Source: Alkalimonas mucilaginosa (GTDB lineage Bacteria; Pseudomonadota; Gammaproteobacteria; Enterobacterales; Alteromonadaceae). From it: a stretch of 64,000 bases of DNA. The position numbers and the translations under genes are program-made. Location: positions 225,308 through 289,307 of the forward strand of contig NZ_JAUGZK010000005.1 in the NCBI RefSeq assembly GCF_036327005.1, written 5' to 3'. The notes below the pieces were generated by a model. That model had not been told where the DNA came from, made no database searches, and saw only the letters and a program-made list of their open reading frames with translations. Shown here piece by piece: positions 42,602 through 52,330 of this stretch. How positions within the stretch are numbered: the stretch's first letter is position 1; each line of letters starts with the position of its first letter.

Positions 42602-43765
42602 TTAAGGCCGTTCAAACACGGTAGCAATGCCCTGACCCAGGCCAATGCACATGGTCGCCAGGCCGTATTTACCGCCTTTAGCTTCCATCACATTCAGCAA
42701 GGTGGTGCTGATGCGGGAGCCGGAACAACCCAGCGGGTGTCCCAAAGCAATGGCGCCGCCATTGAGGTTCACTTTCTGCTCGGCGACTTCCAGCAGGCCC
42801 AAATCCTTCATCACCGGCAAGGCCTGAGCGGCAAAGGCTTCGTTCAGCTCTGCGTAGTCGATGTCGCTGATGCTGACACCGGCCATCTTCAGCGCTTTTT
42901 TCGACGCTGGCACCGGACCATAGCCCATAATGGAGGGATCGCAGCCGGCCACGCCCATACCGCGGACATAAGCACGGATCGGCAGGCCCAGCGCCTTGGC
43001 TTTGTCTTCGCTCATCACCAGCATGCCGGAAGCACCATCGGACAGGGCAGACGAGCTGCCGGCCGTGACGGTACCATTAGCCGGATCGAACACCGGCCGC
43101 AGCTGGCTTAAACCTTCTACTGTGGTTTCCGGCCGGATCACTTCGTCGGTATCGAACACCCGCAAAGCGCCATCGGCATCGTGGCCTTCGGTAGGGATGA
43201 TTTCGTTTTTAAAACGGCCTTGCAAAGTGGCTTCATGCGCCAGCCGGTGTGAGCGGGCGGCAAACTCATCCTGCTGCTGCCGGCTGATGCCATGCATCTT
43301 ACCCAGCAATTCGGCGGTCAGCCCCATCATGCCCGCAGCTTTGGCCACCGAGGTAGCTAAGGCCGGGTGAAAGTCCACCCCATGATTCATCGGCACATGG
43401 CCCATGTGCTCAACACCACCAATCAGGTACACCTCACCCATGCCGGTTTGAATGGATTTAACCGCATCGTGCAGCGCCTGCATGGAGGAGCCACACAAGC
43501 GGTTGATGGTGGCGGCAGGGACCGAGTGCGGAATGCCAGCCAGCAAGGAAGCATTGCGGGCAACGTTAAAGCCTTGCTCCAGGGTTTGTTGCACACAGCC
43601 CCAGATGATGTCATCAATCTCGCTGGCATCCAGCTGCGGGTTACGCGCTAGCAAGGAGGCCATCACATGGGCTGATAACGACTCAGCACGGATATTGCGG
43701 TAGATGCCGTTTTTCGAACGGCCCATCGGGGTGCGGATGCAATCAACAATTACGGCGTTTTTCAT
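42602..43765 (-). CDS. fadA: 3-ketoacyl-CoA thiolase FadA
   Basis: A 387-residue thiolase with the nucleophilic Cys91 in LCGSSMQALHDAV, the His of LNGGAIALGHPLG and the second Cys of GCSGSR. It releases acetyl-CoA in the last step of aerobic fatty acid beta-oxidation, as part of the alpha2beta2 complex with FadB. It follows fadB by 17 bases, with AGGAG before its ATG. Confidence 0.97.
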   Translation of the reverse strand: MKNAVIVDCIRTPMGRSKNGIYRNIRAESLSAHVMASLLARNPQLDASEIDDIIWGCVQQTLEQGFNVARNASLLAGIPHSVPAATINRLCGSSMQALHDAVKSIQTGMGEVYLIGGVEHMGHVPMNHGVDFHPALATSVAKAAGMMGLTAELLGKMHGISRQQQDEFAARSHRLAHEATLQGRFKNEIIPTEGHDADGALRVFDTDEVIRPETTVEGLSQLRPVFDPANGTVTAGSSSALSDGASGMLVMSEDKAKALGLPIRAYVRGMGVAGCDPSIMGYGPVPASKKALKMAGVSISDIDYAELNEAFAAQALPVMKDLGLLEVAEQKVNLNGGAIALGHPLGCSGSRISTTLLNVMEAKGGKYGLATMCIGLGQGIATVFERP

Positions 43766-43782
43766 CTGTTTGACTCCTGCGC

Positions 43783-45936
43783 TTAGACCGGGAAGAAACG
43801 CTGGCCATCAGCGGCCATGGCGCGGGTTTTATCGGTAACCTGGTAAATCTCACCCAGATGGGCGTACTTGTCGGCCAGAGCAACGAAATTGGCCAGACCC
43901 AGGGTATCGACGTAGCGTAACGGACCACCGCGGAAGGGCGGGAAGCCCAGGCCATAAATCAGACCCATATCGGCCTCAGCGGCACTGGCAACGATGCCTT
44001 CTTCCAGACAGCGAATGGTTTCGTTGATCATGGGCACCATGGTGCGGGCAATGATGTCTTCGGCGCTAAACTCGGTGGCGTTGTGGCAAATGCCGGCCAG
44101 TAGTTCACGGCTGGCGTCATCCACCGCTTTTTTCGGCTTGCCTTTGGCATCTTTGCTGTAAGCATAAAAACCAAAACCGTTTTTCTGGCCGTAGCGGTTG
44201 GCCTGGTACATGGCGGCGACCGGATCATTGTCGAGCTTGGCCATCCGGGTTGGGAAACCAGCGGCCATGACATCGGTGCAATGGAAGGCGGTGTCCAGTC
44301 CCACCACATCCAGCAAATACGCCGGGCCCATCGGCCAGCCGAACTGCTTTTCCATCACCTTGTCGATTTGGGTGAAGTCGGCACCATCCAGCACCAGCTT
44401 GCTAAAGCCGGCGAAGTAGGGAAACAGCACCCGGTTGACGAAAAAGCCCGGGCAGTCATTGACCACAATCGGCGACTTGCCCATTTTGGCAGCATACGCC
44501 ACCACAGCAGCCACGGTTTCTTCCGAGGTATCTTTGCCACGGATCACTTCTACCAATGGCATCCGGTGCACCGGGTTGAAGAAGTGCATGCCACAGAAGT
44601 TCTGTGGCCGGCTCAGGTTTTCAGCCAGCGAATTGATGGAAATGGTCGAGGTATTGGAGGTTAAAATGGCATCGTCGCTCAGCAAGGCTTCGGTTTCTTT
44701 TAACACGGCGCCTTTGATTTTCGGGTTTTCCACCACGGCTTCTACCACGATATCGGCGTCTTTGACGCTGTCATAGCTCAGTGACGGCGTAATGCTGGCG
44801 ATGACTTTGGCCATGCCGACAGCGTCCAAGCGTCCGCGCTCGACTTGCTTGGCGAGCAGTTTGGTCGCTTCGCCCATACCGAGCTCCAGCGCCTGCTGAT
44901 TGATATCTTTCATCACTGCTGGCACGCCTTTACTGGCCGACTGGTAAGCAATACCGCCACCCATGATGCCGGCACCCAGTACGGCGGCTTTGTTGACCGC
45001 TTTGCTGGCTGTTTTGGCAGCTTTTTTCGCTTTGCCTTTGATCAGCTGATCGTTTAAGAACAGACCAATCTGAGCAGTGGCTGAATCGGTTTTGGCCAGT
45101 TTGGCAAAGCCCTGATTCTCCAGTGCCATGGCACCGGCACGGTCCAGCCCTGCAGCCGCCTCAATGGTTTGTACTGCGACCATCGGCGCCGGGTAATGCT
45201 TACCGGCGGTGGCAAACACCATGCCTTTGGCAGTGCTGAAACTCATGGTGGCTTCGGTTTTGTTCAGTTTCAGCGGCTGCAGCTTGACCGCACGTTTTTG
45301 CTGCCAGTCCAGTTTGCCGGCGATGGCATCCTGCAACATGGACAATGCTACTGCTTCCAGCTTCTCCGGCGAGGTGACGGCATCAATTAAGCCTTCCTGC
45401 TGGGCTTTGACCGCATTGCGATCTTTGCCGGTGGTGATCCACTCCATCGCATTGTCGGCACCAATGATGCGCGGCAAACGCACGGTACCGCCAAAACCAG
45501 GCATCAGGCCCAGTTTGACCTCCGGCAGGCCAATTTTGGTGCTGCTGTCACCGACCCGGTAATCACAGGCCAGAGTCCACTCACAGCCGCCGCCCAGCGC
45601 AAAGCCGCGGATAGCGACCACGGTTGGAACCGGTAAGTCTTCGCACAAATCGAACACATCCGATGCTTGCTTGATCCAGGGCACCAGCTCTTGCTCGTCA
45701 CGCTGGAAGATGGGCAGAAATTCAGTAATATCCGCGCCAACGATAAAGTTGTCCTTGCTACTGCTGAAAAGCACACCTGTGACGGATTTATCTTGCTGCA
45801 GCTGTTCCAAAGCAGCCTTGCAATCTGCTAAGGTTTGTTGGTCGAACTTGTTGACGGAGCCTTCGGCATTGAAGGTAAACTTGGCAATGCCGTCTGCGAG
45901 TTGTTCGACGGTAATGCGTGGACTTTGATACATCAT
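43783..45936 (-). CDS. fadB: fatty acid oxidation complex alpha subunit FadB
   Basis: A 717-residue fusion. The N-terminal enoyl-CoA hydratase/isomerase has GFALGGGCEW and LPEVKLGLMPGFGGT. The C-terminal 3-hydroxyacyl-CoA dehydrogenase has the NAD motif GAGIMGGGIAY near residue 320. Length and domain order match E. coli FadB. The first of two adjacent ATGs (45936) has GGGAG seven bases upstream. A FadR-like operator lies about 50 bases upstream (45984-46000). Confidence 0.97.
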   Translation of the reverse strand: MMYQSPRITVEQLADGIAKFTFNAEGSVNKFDQQTLADCKAALEQLQQDKSVTGVLFSSSKDNFIVGADITEFLPIFQRDEQELVPWIKQASDVFDLCEDLPVPTVVAIRGFALGGGCEWTLACDYRVGDSSTKIGLPEVKLGLMPGFGGTVRLPRIIGADNAMEWITTGKDRNAVKAQQEGLIDAVTSPEKLEAVALSMLQDAIAGKLDWQQKRAVKLQPLKLNKTEATMSFSTAKGMVFATAGKHYPAPMVAVQTIEAAAGLDRAGAMALENQGFAKLAKTDSATAQIGLFLNDQLIKGKAKKAAKTASKAVNKAAVLGAGIMGGGIAYQSASKGVPAVMKDINQQALELGMGEATKLLAKQVERGRLDAVGMAKVIASITPSLSYDSVKDADIVVEAVVENPKIKGAVLKETEALLSDDAILTSNTSTISINSLAENLSRPQNFCGMHFFNPVHRMPLVEVIRGKDTSEETVAAVVAYAAKMGKSPIVVNDCPGFFVNRVLFPYFAGFSKLVLDGADFTQIDKVMEKQFGWPMGPAYLLDVVGLDTAFHCTDVMAAGFPTRMAKLDNDPVAAMYQANRYGQKNGFGFYAYSKDAKGKPKKAVDDASRELLAGICHNATEFSAEDIIARTMVPMINETIRCLEEGIVASAAEADMGLIYGLGFPPFRGGPLRYVDTLGLANFVALADKYAHLGEIYQVTDKTRAMAADGQRFFPV

Positions 45937-45983
45937 GCATGGTCTCCCTTAAAGTCAGGTCATGTTGCGTAGGGTCACGCGCT

Positions 45984-46000
45984 AACTGGTACGATGAGAT
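45984..46000 (-). promoter_or_regulatory. candidate FadR operator upstream of fadBA
   Basis: AACTGGTACGATGAGAT matches 14 of 17 bases of the E. coli fadB FadR site as I recall it (ATCTGGTACGACCAGAT). FadR would repress fadBA until long-chain acyl-CoA releases it. The site also lies upstream of slt on the other strand. Confidence 0.55.
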
Positions 46001-46131
46001 AGCGTTCCTTTCAGTGTGTCGTGGATGGCTGGAAAATTCAACTATTTTTTAAACAGGTGTTTGATTTTTGCTGTTCCATCTGTGTTTTCACGACAATGCT
46101 ACTAACTATAGGCAGGAAATGGATTGAAAGC

Positions 46132-48084
46132 ATGCTAAAGCGTTCGATAAAACAGCCGGCAGGATGGTGGGTGATTCTCGGGGTCATGCTGGCATTGCCA
46201 GTTTGGCTTTGTGCGGACGAACCCGTTAACGAAGAAGCTTTATTGCTCAGTCAGCAGCGCGAACAGTTTCTGCATGCCGAGTTACGGATCGGTTCAACCA
46301 ACAAAGCACAAGCCGAACAGTGGCTCGAGCAGCTGGCCGACTACCCATTGCAACCTTATCTGGAGCAACGCTGGCTGGAAGGACGTTTATCTGCCAGCGA
46401 TGCCATCGAGCGTTTTTTAACCCGCCATCAGGGGTCACCGATGGACTGGCCTCTGCGCAAGCGCTGGTTGCTTTATCTGGCGCAGCGCCGCTCAGCTGAG
46501 TTGTTTTTAGCCAATTACCGTCCTACCCAGGATGCCGAGTTGCACTGCCATGCATTGCGTTTCCGGCTGGAAAAAGAAGCGCCAGCGCAGATTTGGCCAG
46601 AGGTGCGTGAGCTCTGGACGGTCGGGGTGTCGCAGCCCAGAGCCTGCGATCCCCTGTTTAGCCGCTGGCGTGATGCGGGTCAGATGACCCCTGAAGTGAT
46701 CTGGCAGCGGGTTGGCAAGGTAGCTGATGGCGGTCAGGCCAATTTATTGCCTTATTTGCGCGGCCTGATGCCGGCGCGTGATCAGTATCTGGTGGATTTA
46801 TGGATCCGGGCCAGGCGCAACCCTGCCGTGGTGGCACAGAGCAATTTTTTTCCCCGTCGCGATCCACGCGAACGGGAAGTATTGGCCTATGGCTTGCGAC
46901 GCTTGATCTGGCGTAATCCGGATCAGGCCCTGAGCACCTGGCAGCGTTTTGCCGAAGATCCTCATTTTACTGAAGGACAGCGGCAGATGGTGATCCGAGC
47001 CTTTGCGGTGGCCCTGGCGAGCCGTGGTGATGAGCGAGCCGATGCCTGGATGGTGCAAGTGCCGGTTGAACATATGGATGATACCCTGGCACACTGGCGC
47101 ATTGCCCATGTGTTAAAGCAGCAGGACTGGCCTCGGGTACAGCAATTGATAGAAAGCATGCCTCATGAGCTGCAGCAAAGTGCCGCCTGGCAATACTGGC
47201 TGGCGCGGGCGTTGGAACAGCAAGGTCAGCAAACGCAAGCCGATGTGCTGTGGCATGAACTGGCGCAGCGGCGCAACTATTATGGTTTTATGGCAGCTTC
47301 GCGTTTGGGACTTCCTCCCAGCTTATCGCACCGGCCAGTGCCGGTGACCGACGGCGAAGTAGCTGAGCTGGGGGGACACCCTTCGGTGCAGCGTGCGCAG
47401 GAGTGGCTGGCACTGGGCCGGATGACGGAAGCCCGGCGTGAGTGGAATCATTTACAGCGCACCGCCGATGAGCAAACCAAGCTGGCTTCAGCTCGTTTAG
47501 CGGCGCAGATGCAGTGGTATGAACGATCGATTTTCTCTTTGGCCGATGTTGGTTTTTGGGATGATATTGAGCTGCGTTTCCCATTGGCCTTTAAAGAAGA
47601 AATGGCGGAATTTGCCGGTAAAGCCGAAGTCGACCCAGCCTGGGCCATGGCGATTACCCGGCGTGAAAGCTCCTTTATGGTGGATGCCAATTCACCGGTT
47701 GGTGCCCGCGGCCTGATGCAGATTATGCCGGATACCGCCAACTACATTGCACGCCAGCCGGTGCAGCTGGGCCAACTGTACAATCCTATCACCAACATTG
47801 ATTACGGTACCAACTACCTGAATTACCTGATGCGTCGTAACGATGGCAACCTGCTGATCGCCACCGCATCCTACAATGCCGGTTATGGCCGAGTTCGGCA
47901 GTGGATCCCGAAAGATGAGGCGGTGCCGGCGGATATCTGGATTGAAACCATTCCGTTTCGGGAAACCCGCGAGTACGTCAAAGCTGTAATGGCGTATTAC
48001 CAGATTTACAATATCCGCATGGATCAACCGGTGGATGTGTTTGCTCCCTTACTAGGGATGCGGATTGGGCAGCCGCAGGATTGA
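46132..48084 (+). CDS. slt: soluble lytic murein transglycosylase
   Basis: A 650-residue periplasmic protein (Slt70 of E. coli is 645). It has a signal peptide (WWVILGVMLALPVWLCA), an alpha-superhelical ring of TPR-like repeats and a C-terminal lysozyme-like domain. The catalytic Glu lies in ITRRESSFMVDANS, followed by GARGLMQIMPDTA. It cleaves the MurNAc-GlcNAc bond to give 1,6-anhydro products. The frame is open upstream, but the ATG at 46132 places the signal peptide correctly. Confidence 0.94.
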   Translation: MLKRSIKQPAGWWVILGVMLALPVWLCADEPVNEEALLLSQQREQFLHAELRIGSTNKAQAEQWLEQLADYPLQPYLEQRWLEGRLSASDAIERFLTRHQGSPMDWPLRKRWLLYLAQRRSAELFLANYRPTQDAELHCHALRFRLEKEAPAQIWPEVRELWTVGVSQPRACDPLFSRWRDAGQMTPEVIWQRVGKVADGGQANLLPYLRGLMPARDQYLVDLWIRARRNPAVVAQSNFFPRRDPREREVLAYGLRRLIWRNPDQALSTWQRFAEDPHFTEGQRQMVIRAFAVALASRGDERADAWMVQVPVEHMDDTLAHWRIAHVLKQQDWPRVQQLIESMPHELQQSAAWQYWLARALEQQGQQTQADVLWHELAQRRNYYGFMAASRLGLPPSLSHRPVPVTDGEVAELGGHPSVQRAQEWLALGRMTEARREWNHLQRTADEQTKLASARLAAQMQWYERSIFSLADVGFWDDIELRFPLAFKEEMAEFAGKAEVDPAWAMAITRRESSFMVDANSPVGARGLMQIMPDTANYIARQPVQLGQLYNPITNIDYGTNYLNYLMRRNDGNLLIATASYNAGYGRVRQWIPKDEAVPADIWIETIPFRETREYVKAVMAYYQIYNIRMDQPVDVFAPLLGMRIGQPQD

Positions 48085-48134
48085 TGCTATTATGAAGCAT
48101 CGTATTTTGTACCCACTATCACAAGAAGGATGCT

Positions 48135-49457
48135 ATGACGGTAATTGATCCTGCAAGCTACGCCAACCATATTCAGGTATTGCAGCAGCGGACCCGCCAA
48201 TTGCTGGAGCGGGAAAACCTGGATGGCCTGGTGATTCACTCTGGCCAGACCAAGCGTAAATTTCTCGATGACATGGATTATCCGTTTAAAGCCAATCCGC
48301 ACTTCAAGGCCTGGTTGCCTGTGGTGGATAACCCGCACTGCTGGCTGCAGGTGGATGGCGTCAATAAACCAAAATTGATTTTTTACCGGCCAAAAGACTT
48401 CTGGCACAAAGTACCGGATGTGCCAGGGGATTTTTGGGCTGAGCATTTTGATATTCAATTGCTGGAAAAAGCCAACCAGGTCGAACAATTGCTGCCGTAC
48501 GATAAAGAGCGGCTGGCGTATTTAGGTGAGTACCTGGAAGTTGCCCAGGCATTAGGCTTTAGTGAAATCAACCCGGAGCCAGTGCTGAACTTTCTGCATT
48601 ACCACCGCGCTTATAAAACTGAGTACGAGTTGCAGTGCCTGCGCCAGGCCAACCGCATGGCGGTGGCGGGCCACAAGGCTGCCAAAGCAGCCTTTTATGC
48701 CGGCGGCTCAGAGTTTGATATTCAGTTGGCTTACCTCTCGGCTGTTGGTCAGACGGAAAACGAGGTGCCTTACGGCAATATTGTGGCACTGAATCAACAC
48801 TGCGCTATTTTGCACTACACGGCGCTGGAGCGACAAAAGCCAGTGCAGCATCACAGTTTTCTGATCGATGCCGGGGCCGAGTTTCATGGCTATGCCGCCG
48901 ATATCACCCGCACCTACAGTTTTGATCGCGGCCACGAGTTTGCAGAGCTGATCAAACGGGTTGATGCCATTACGCTGCAGATGGTTGATGGCCTGAAACC
49001 TGGTATCAAATACAGCGAGTTGCATTTGCAAACGCATCGGTTAATTGCTGAAGTGCTGGCGGATTTTGATTTTGTCCGGTTGGGGGCTGAGGCCATGGTG
49101 GAGCAACACATTACCCGGGCTTTCTTCCCGCATGGTTTAGGGCACCATCTTGGCTTGCAGGTGCACGATGTCGGTGGCTTTATGCTGGATGAGCGCGGTA
49201 CCCATCTGCCGCCACCAGAGCAGCATCCGTTTTTACGCTGTACCCGTTTGATCGAGCCGTCGATGGTCTACACCATAGAGCCGGGGTTGTATTTTATTGA
49301 TTCCTTACTGGATGAGCTGCCTGATGCACAGAAAAAGCTGCTAAACTGGGATAAAATTCAGGCCTTTAAGCCATTTGGTGGCATCCGGATCGAAGACAAT
49401 GTCATCGTACACCGGGAGCGCAATGAAAATATGACCAGGGAACTGCAGCTGGATTAA
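48135..49457 (+). CDS. pepQ: Xaa-Pro dipeptidase
   Basis: A 440-residue M24 metallopeptidase with metal ligands in LIDAGAEFHGYAADITRTY (two Asp), HGLGHHLGLQVHDVGG (His), YTIEPGLYF (Glu) and GGIRIEDN (Glu). It cleaves dipeptides with C-terminal proline, and relatives from Alteromonas also hydrolyse organophosphates (OPAA); that activity is not predictable here. AAGGA lies four bases before the ATG. Confidence 0.95.
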   Translation: MTVIDPASYANHIQVLQQRTRQLLERENLDGLVIHSGQTKRKFLDDMDYPFKANPHFKAWLPVVDNPHCWLQVDGVNKPKLIFYRPKDFWHKVPDVPGDFWAEHFDIQLLEKANQVEQLLPYDKERLAYLGEYLEVAQALGFSEINPEPVLNFLHYHRAYKTEYELQCLRQANRMAVAGHKAAKAAFYAGGSEFDIQLAYLSAVGQTENEVPYGNIVALNQHCAILHYTALERQKPVQHHSFLIDAGAEFHGYAADITRTYSFDRGHEFAELIKRVDAITLQMVDGLKPGIKYSELHLQTHRLIAEVLADFDFVRLGAEAMVEQHITRAFFPHGLGHHLGLQVHDVGGFMLDERGTHLPPPEQHPFLRCTRLIEPSMVYTIEPGLYFIDSLLDELPDAQKKLLNWDKIQAFKPFGGIRIEDNVIVHRERNENMTRELQLD

Positions 49458-49498
49458 CCGGCAGGTAGTCGTCTGGCGCTCTGCCAGTTCGGGGAACT

Positions 49499-50950
49499 AT
49501 GCAATATCGCTCCATTATCCGCATTCTGGGGTTGCTGGTCGCTGTGTTCAGCGCCAGCATGCTGCCGCCAGCCCTGGTATCGCTTTGGTATCAGGATGGC
49601 GCTGGTGTTCCTTTTCTGCTGTCTTTTGTGATCTGTGTCAGCGTTGGTTTGTTGATCTGGTACCCCAACCGCAGCTATCAGCGTGATTTGAAAGTACGCG
49701 ACGGCTTTTTGATTGTAGTGATGTTTTGGCTGGTGTTAGGGGCTGTTGGTACCTTACCGCTCTATTTATCGTCAGAAACCGGCATGAACCTGGCCGATGC
49801 TACCTTTGAAGCCTTTTCCGGGCTCACCACCACCGGAGCCACCGTACTTACCGGTATTGAAACCCTGCCAAAAGCCATTTTGTTTTACCGCCAGCAACTG
49901 CAATGGCTGGGCGGCATGGGGATCATCGTGTTGGCGGTAGCAATTCTGCCGATGCTGGGTGTTGGCGGCATGCAGTTGTACAAAGCGGAAACCCCGGGGC
50001 CGGTCAAAGACAACAAAGTCACACCGCGCATTGCCGATACCGCCAAACATCTGTGGTTGATTTATGTGGTGCTGACGCTGACCTGTGCTTTGGCTTATCG
50101 TCTGGCGGGGATGGGCTGGTTTGATGCGGTGGGTCATTCTTTTTCCACCGTCGCTATAGGCGGTTTCTCGACCTACGATGCCAGTATTGGTCACTTCAAC
50201 AGTAGTGCCATTAATATTATCTGTGTGGTGTTTCTGCTCCTCAGTGCCATCAATTACCCGCTGCACTTTGCAGCCATGCGTGGTAAAAATATTCTGACCT
50301 ACTGGCGTGATCCCGAGCTGCGGGCTTTTTTGTTTATTCAGGGCTCGCTGGTTGTGCTGATTTTTATTGGTTTGCTGCGCAGCCAGGTGTATGACACCAC
50401 CTGGGAAGCCTTTGATCATGGTCTGTTTCAGGCCGTTTCTATATCTACCACCGCAGGCTTTGCCACAGGCGGTTTTGCTTACTGGCCCTTGTATTTGCCG
50501 ATCCTGTTAATTTTCTCCAGTTTTATTGGCGGCTGTGCCGGCTCGACCGGTGGTGGTATGAAAGTGGTGCGGGTGTTATTGCTGTTCTTGCAGGGCAAGC
50601 GCGAGCTAAACCGGCTGGTGCATCCGCGGGCCATCTACAGCATTAAGCTGGGGCGGCGGGCGGTGCCAGACCGGGTGGTTGAGGCGGTATGGGGCTTTTT
50701 CGCTGCCTATGCCTTGGTGTTTGTGATTATTATGCTGCTGCTGATTATGACCGGGCTGGATAATATGACGGCTTTTTCTGCGACCGCTGCGTGCCTAAAT
50801 AACCTTGGCCCTGGTCTGGGTGACGTGGCTTCGCATTTTGGTGATATCCCTGATATGAGTAAATATTTGTTGGTGATTGCGATGGTATTTGGCCGGCTGG
50901 AGATTTTCACCTTGCTGGTGCTCTTTACGCCGGCTTTCTGGAAAAACTAA
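49499..50950 (+). CDS. trkH: potassium uptake protein TrkH
   Basis: A 483-residue membrane protein with the four pore repeats and their filter motifs (TTTGATVLTG, AIGGFSTYD, TTAGFATGG, NNLGPGLG). It forms the potassium channel of the Trk system and is gated by TrkA, encoded next to it on the other strand (stop codons three bases apart). The fused order trkH-trkA facing each other differs from E. coli, where trkH is elsewhere. Confidence 0.96.
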   Translation: MQYRSIIRILGLLVAVFSASMLPPALVSLWYQDGAGVPFLLSFVICVSVGLLIWYPNRSYQRDLKVRDGFLIVVMFWLVLGAVGTLPLYLSSETGMNLADATFEAFSGLTTTGATVLTGIETLPKAILFYRQQLQWLGGMGIIVLAVAILPMLGVGGMQLYKAETPGPVKDNKVTPRIADTAKHLWLIYVVLTLTCALAYRLAGMGWFDAVGHSFSTVAIGGFSTYDASIGHFNSSAINIICVVFLLLSAINYPLHFAAMRGKNILTYWRDPELRAFLFIQGSLVVLIFIGLLRSQVYDTTWEAFDHGLFQAVSISTTAGFATGGFAYWPLYLPILLIFSSFIGGCAGSTGGGMKVVRVLLLFLQGKRELNRLVHPRAIYSIKLGRRAVPDRVVEAVWGFFAAYALVFVIIMLLLIMTGLDNMTAFSATAACLNNLGPGLGDVASHFGDIPDMSKYLLVIAMVFGRLEIFTLLVLFTPAFWKN

Positions 50951-50953
50951 CGG

Positions 50954-52330
50954 CTAAATAAATATCGCACTGACCTGGAACAGCTTCTCTACTTCGCTGA
51001 TATGTTTTTTATCCACCAGAAACAGAATCATATGATCGTCACTTTGAATCTGGATATGATCATGCGCAATGATCACTTCATCACCCCGCACAATGGCCCC
51101 TATGGTGGCACCTGGCGGTAATTTGATGTCGCCAATGGCCCGGCCAACTACTTTGGAAGTGGTTTCATCGCCGCGGGCGATGGCCTCAATGGCCTCGGCA
51201 GCACCACGGCGCAGTGAGTACACATTAACAATATCGCCTCGCCGAATATGAGTTAGCAGGGCGGAAATGGTTGCTTGTTGTGGCGATACCGCGATATCAA
51301 CTTCTCCACCTTGCAGCAGGTCGACGTAAGCGCCGCGCTTGATCAGCACAATGGTTTTTTGCGCACCCATCCGCTTGGCCAGCATGGCCGACATAATATT
51401 GGCTTCGTCATCGTTGGTAACGGCAATAAAAACATCGATTTGCTCGATATTTTCTTCTTCCAGTAACTCAGGATCGGAGATATCGCCGACATAGACCAGG
51501 GTGTTGTCCAGTACGCCGGATAGAAATTCAGCCCGGTCCTTGCTGCGCTCAATCAGCTTTACACTGTAATTATTTTCCAGCGCTCTGGCCAGGCCGTAGC
51601 CTACGTTACCGCCACCGGCAATCATAATTCGGCGATAGCTGCTTTCCAGCTTTTGCAGTTCGCTCATCACCACCCGGATATGCTTGGTAGCAGCAACAAA
51701 AAATACTTCGTCATCGGCTTCGATTACCGTAGTTCCCAACGGTTTGATCGAGGTACCACGGCGGTAAATGGCTGCGACCCGGGCATCAATATTGGGCATA
51801 TGCACTTTCAGGGTAGAAAGTGCATGCCCAACCAGCATACCGCCATAATAGGCCCGCAAACCGACCAGGCTGACTTTGCCCTGGGCAAACTCTACCACCT
51901 GCAAAGCGCCCGGGTAATCAATCAGCCGGCGGATGTAATCGGTCACCAGGGTTTCCGGGGCAATAAAGTGATCGACCGGCATGTCTTCCCGGCGGAACAG
52001 TTGATCGCGGTACTTCAGGTACTGATTGCTGCGAATACGGGCAATTTTAAGCGGGGTATGAAAAATACTGTAGGCGACCTGACAAGCAACGATATTGACT
52101 TCATCGCTACTGGTCACGGCCACCAGCATATCGGCATCTTCAGCGCCGGCTTTTTTCAGAATGTCCGGGTGGGCGCCATAGCCATGAATGACCTGCAAGT
52201 CGAAGCGATCCTGCAATAACCGAAGTTTCTCCATATTGGTATCCACTACGGTGATCTCATTCATTTCCCCGACCAGATTTTCAGCCAGGGTTCCGCCAAC
52301 CTGGCCTGCGCCAAGAATGATGATTTTCAT
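50954..52330 (-). CDS. trkA: Trk potassium uptake regulator TrkA
   Basis: A 458-residue cytoplasmic protein with two RCK units, each a Rossmann domain (GAGQVGGTLAENL at the start, IAGGGNVGYGLARAL near 235) plus a TrkA-C domain. NAD(H) and ATP/ADP binding gates TrkH. It overlaps rsmB by four bases (ATGA), so rsmB-trkA translation is probably coupled. Confidence 0.97.
   Translation of the reverse strand: MKIIILGAGQVGGTLAENLVGEMNEITVVDTNMEKLRLLQDRFDLQVIHGYGAHPDILKKAGAEDADMLVAVTSSDEVNIVACQVAYSIFHTPLKIARIRSNQYLKYRDQLFRREDMPVDHFIAPETLVTDYIRRLIDYPGALQVVEFAQGKVSLVGLRAYYGGMLVGHALSTLKVHMPNIDARVAAIYRRGTSIKPLGTTVIEADDEVFFVAATKHIRVVMSELQKLESSYRRIMIAGGGNVGYGLARALENNYSVKLIERSKDRAEFLSGVLDNTLVYVGDISDPELLEEENIEQIDVFIAVTNDDEANIMSAMLAKRMGAQKTIVLIKRGAYVDLLQGGEVDIAVSPQQATISALLTHIRRGDIVNVYSLRRGAAEAIEAIARGDETTSKVVGRAIGDIKLPPGATIGAIVRGDEVIIAHDHIQIQSDDHMILFLVDKKHISEVEKLFQVSAIFI

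Noticed and set aside
49772..50419. 215-codon minus-strand open frame opposite trkH
   Set aside because: Shadow of the trkH membrane protein; no start signal and no family resemblance.
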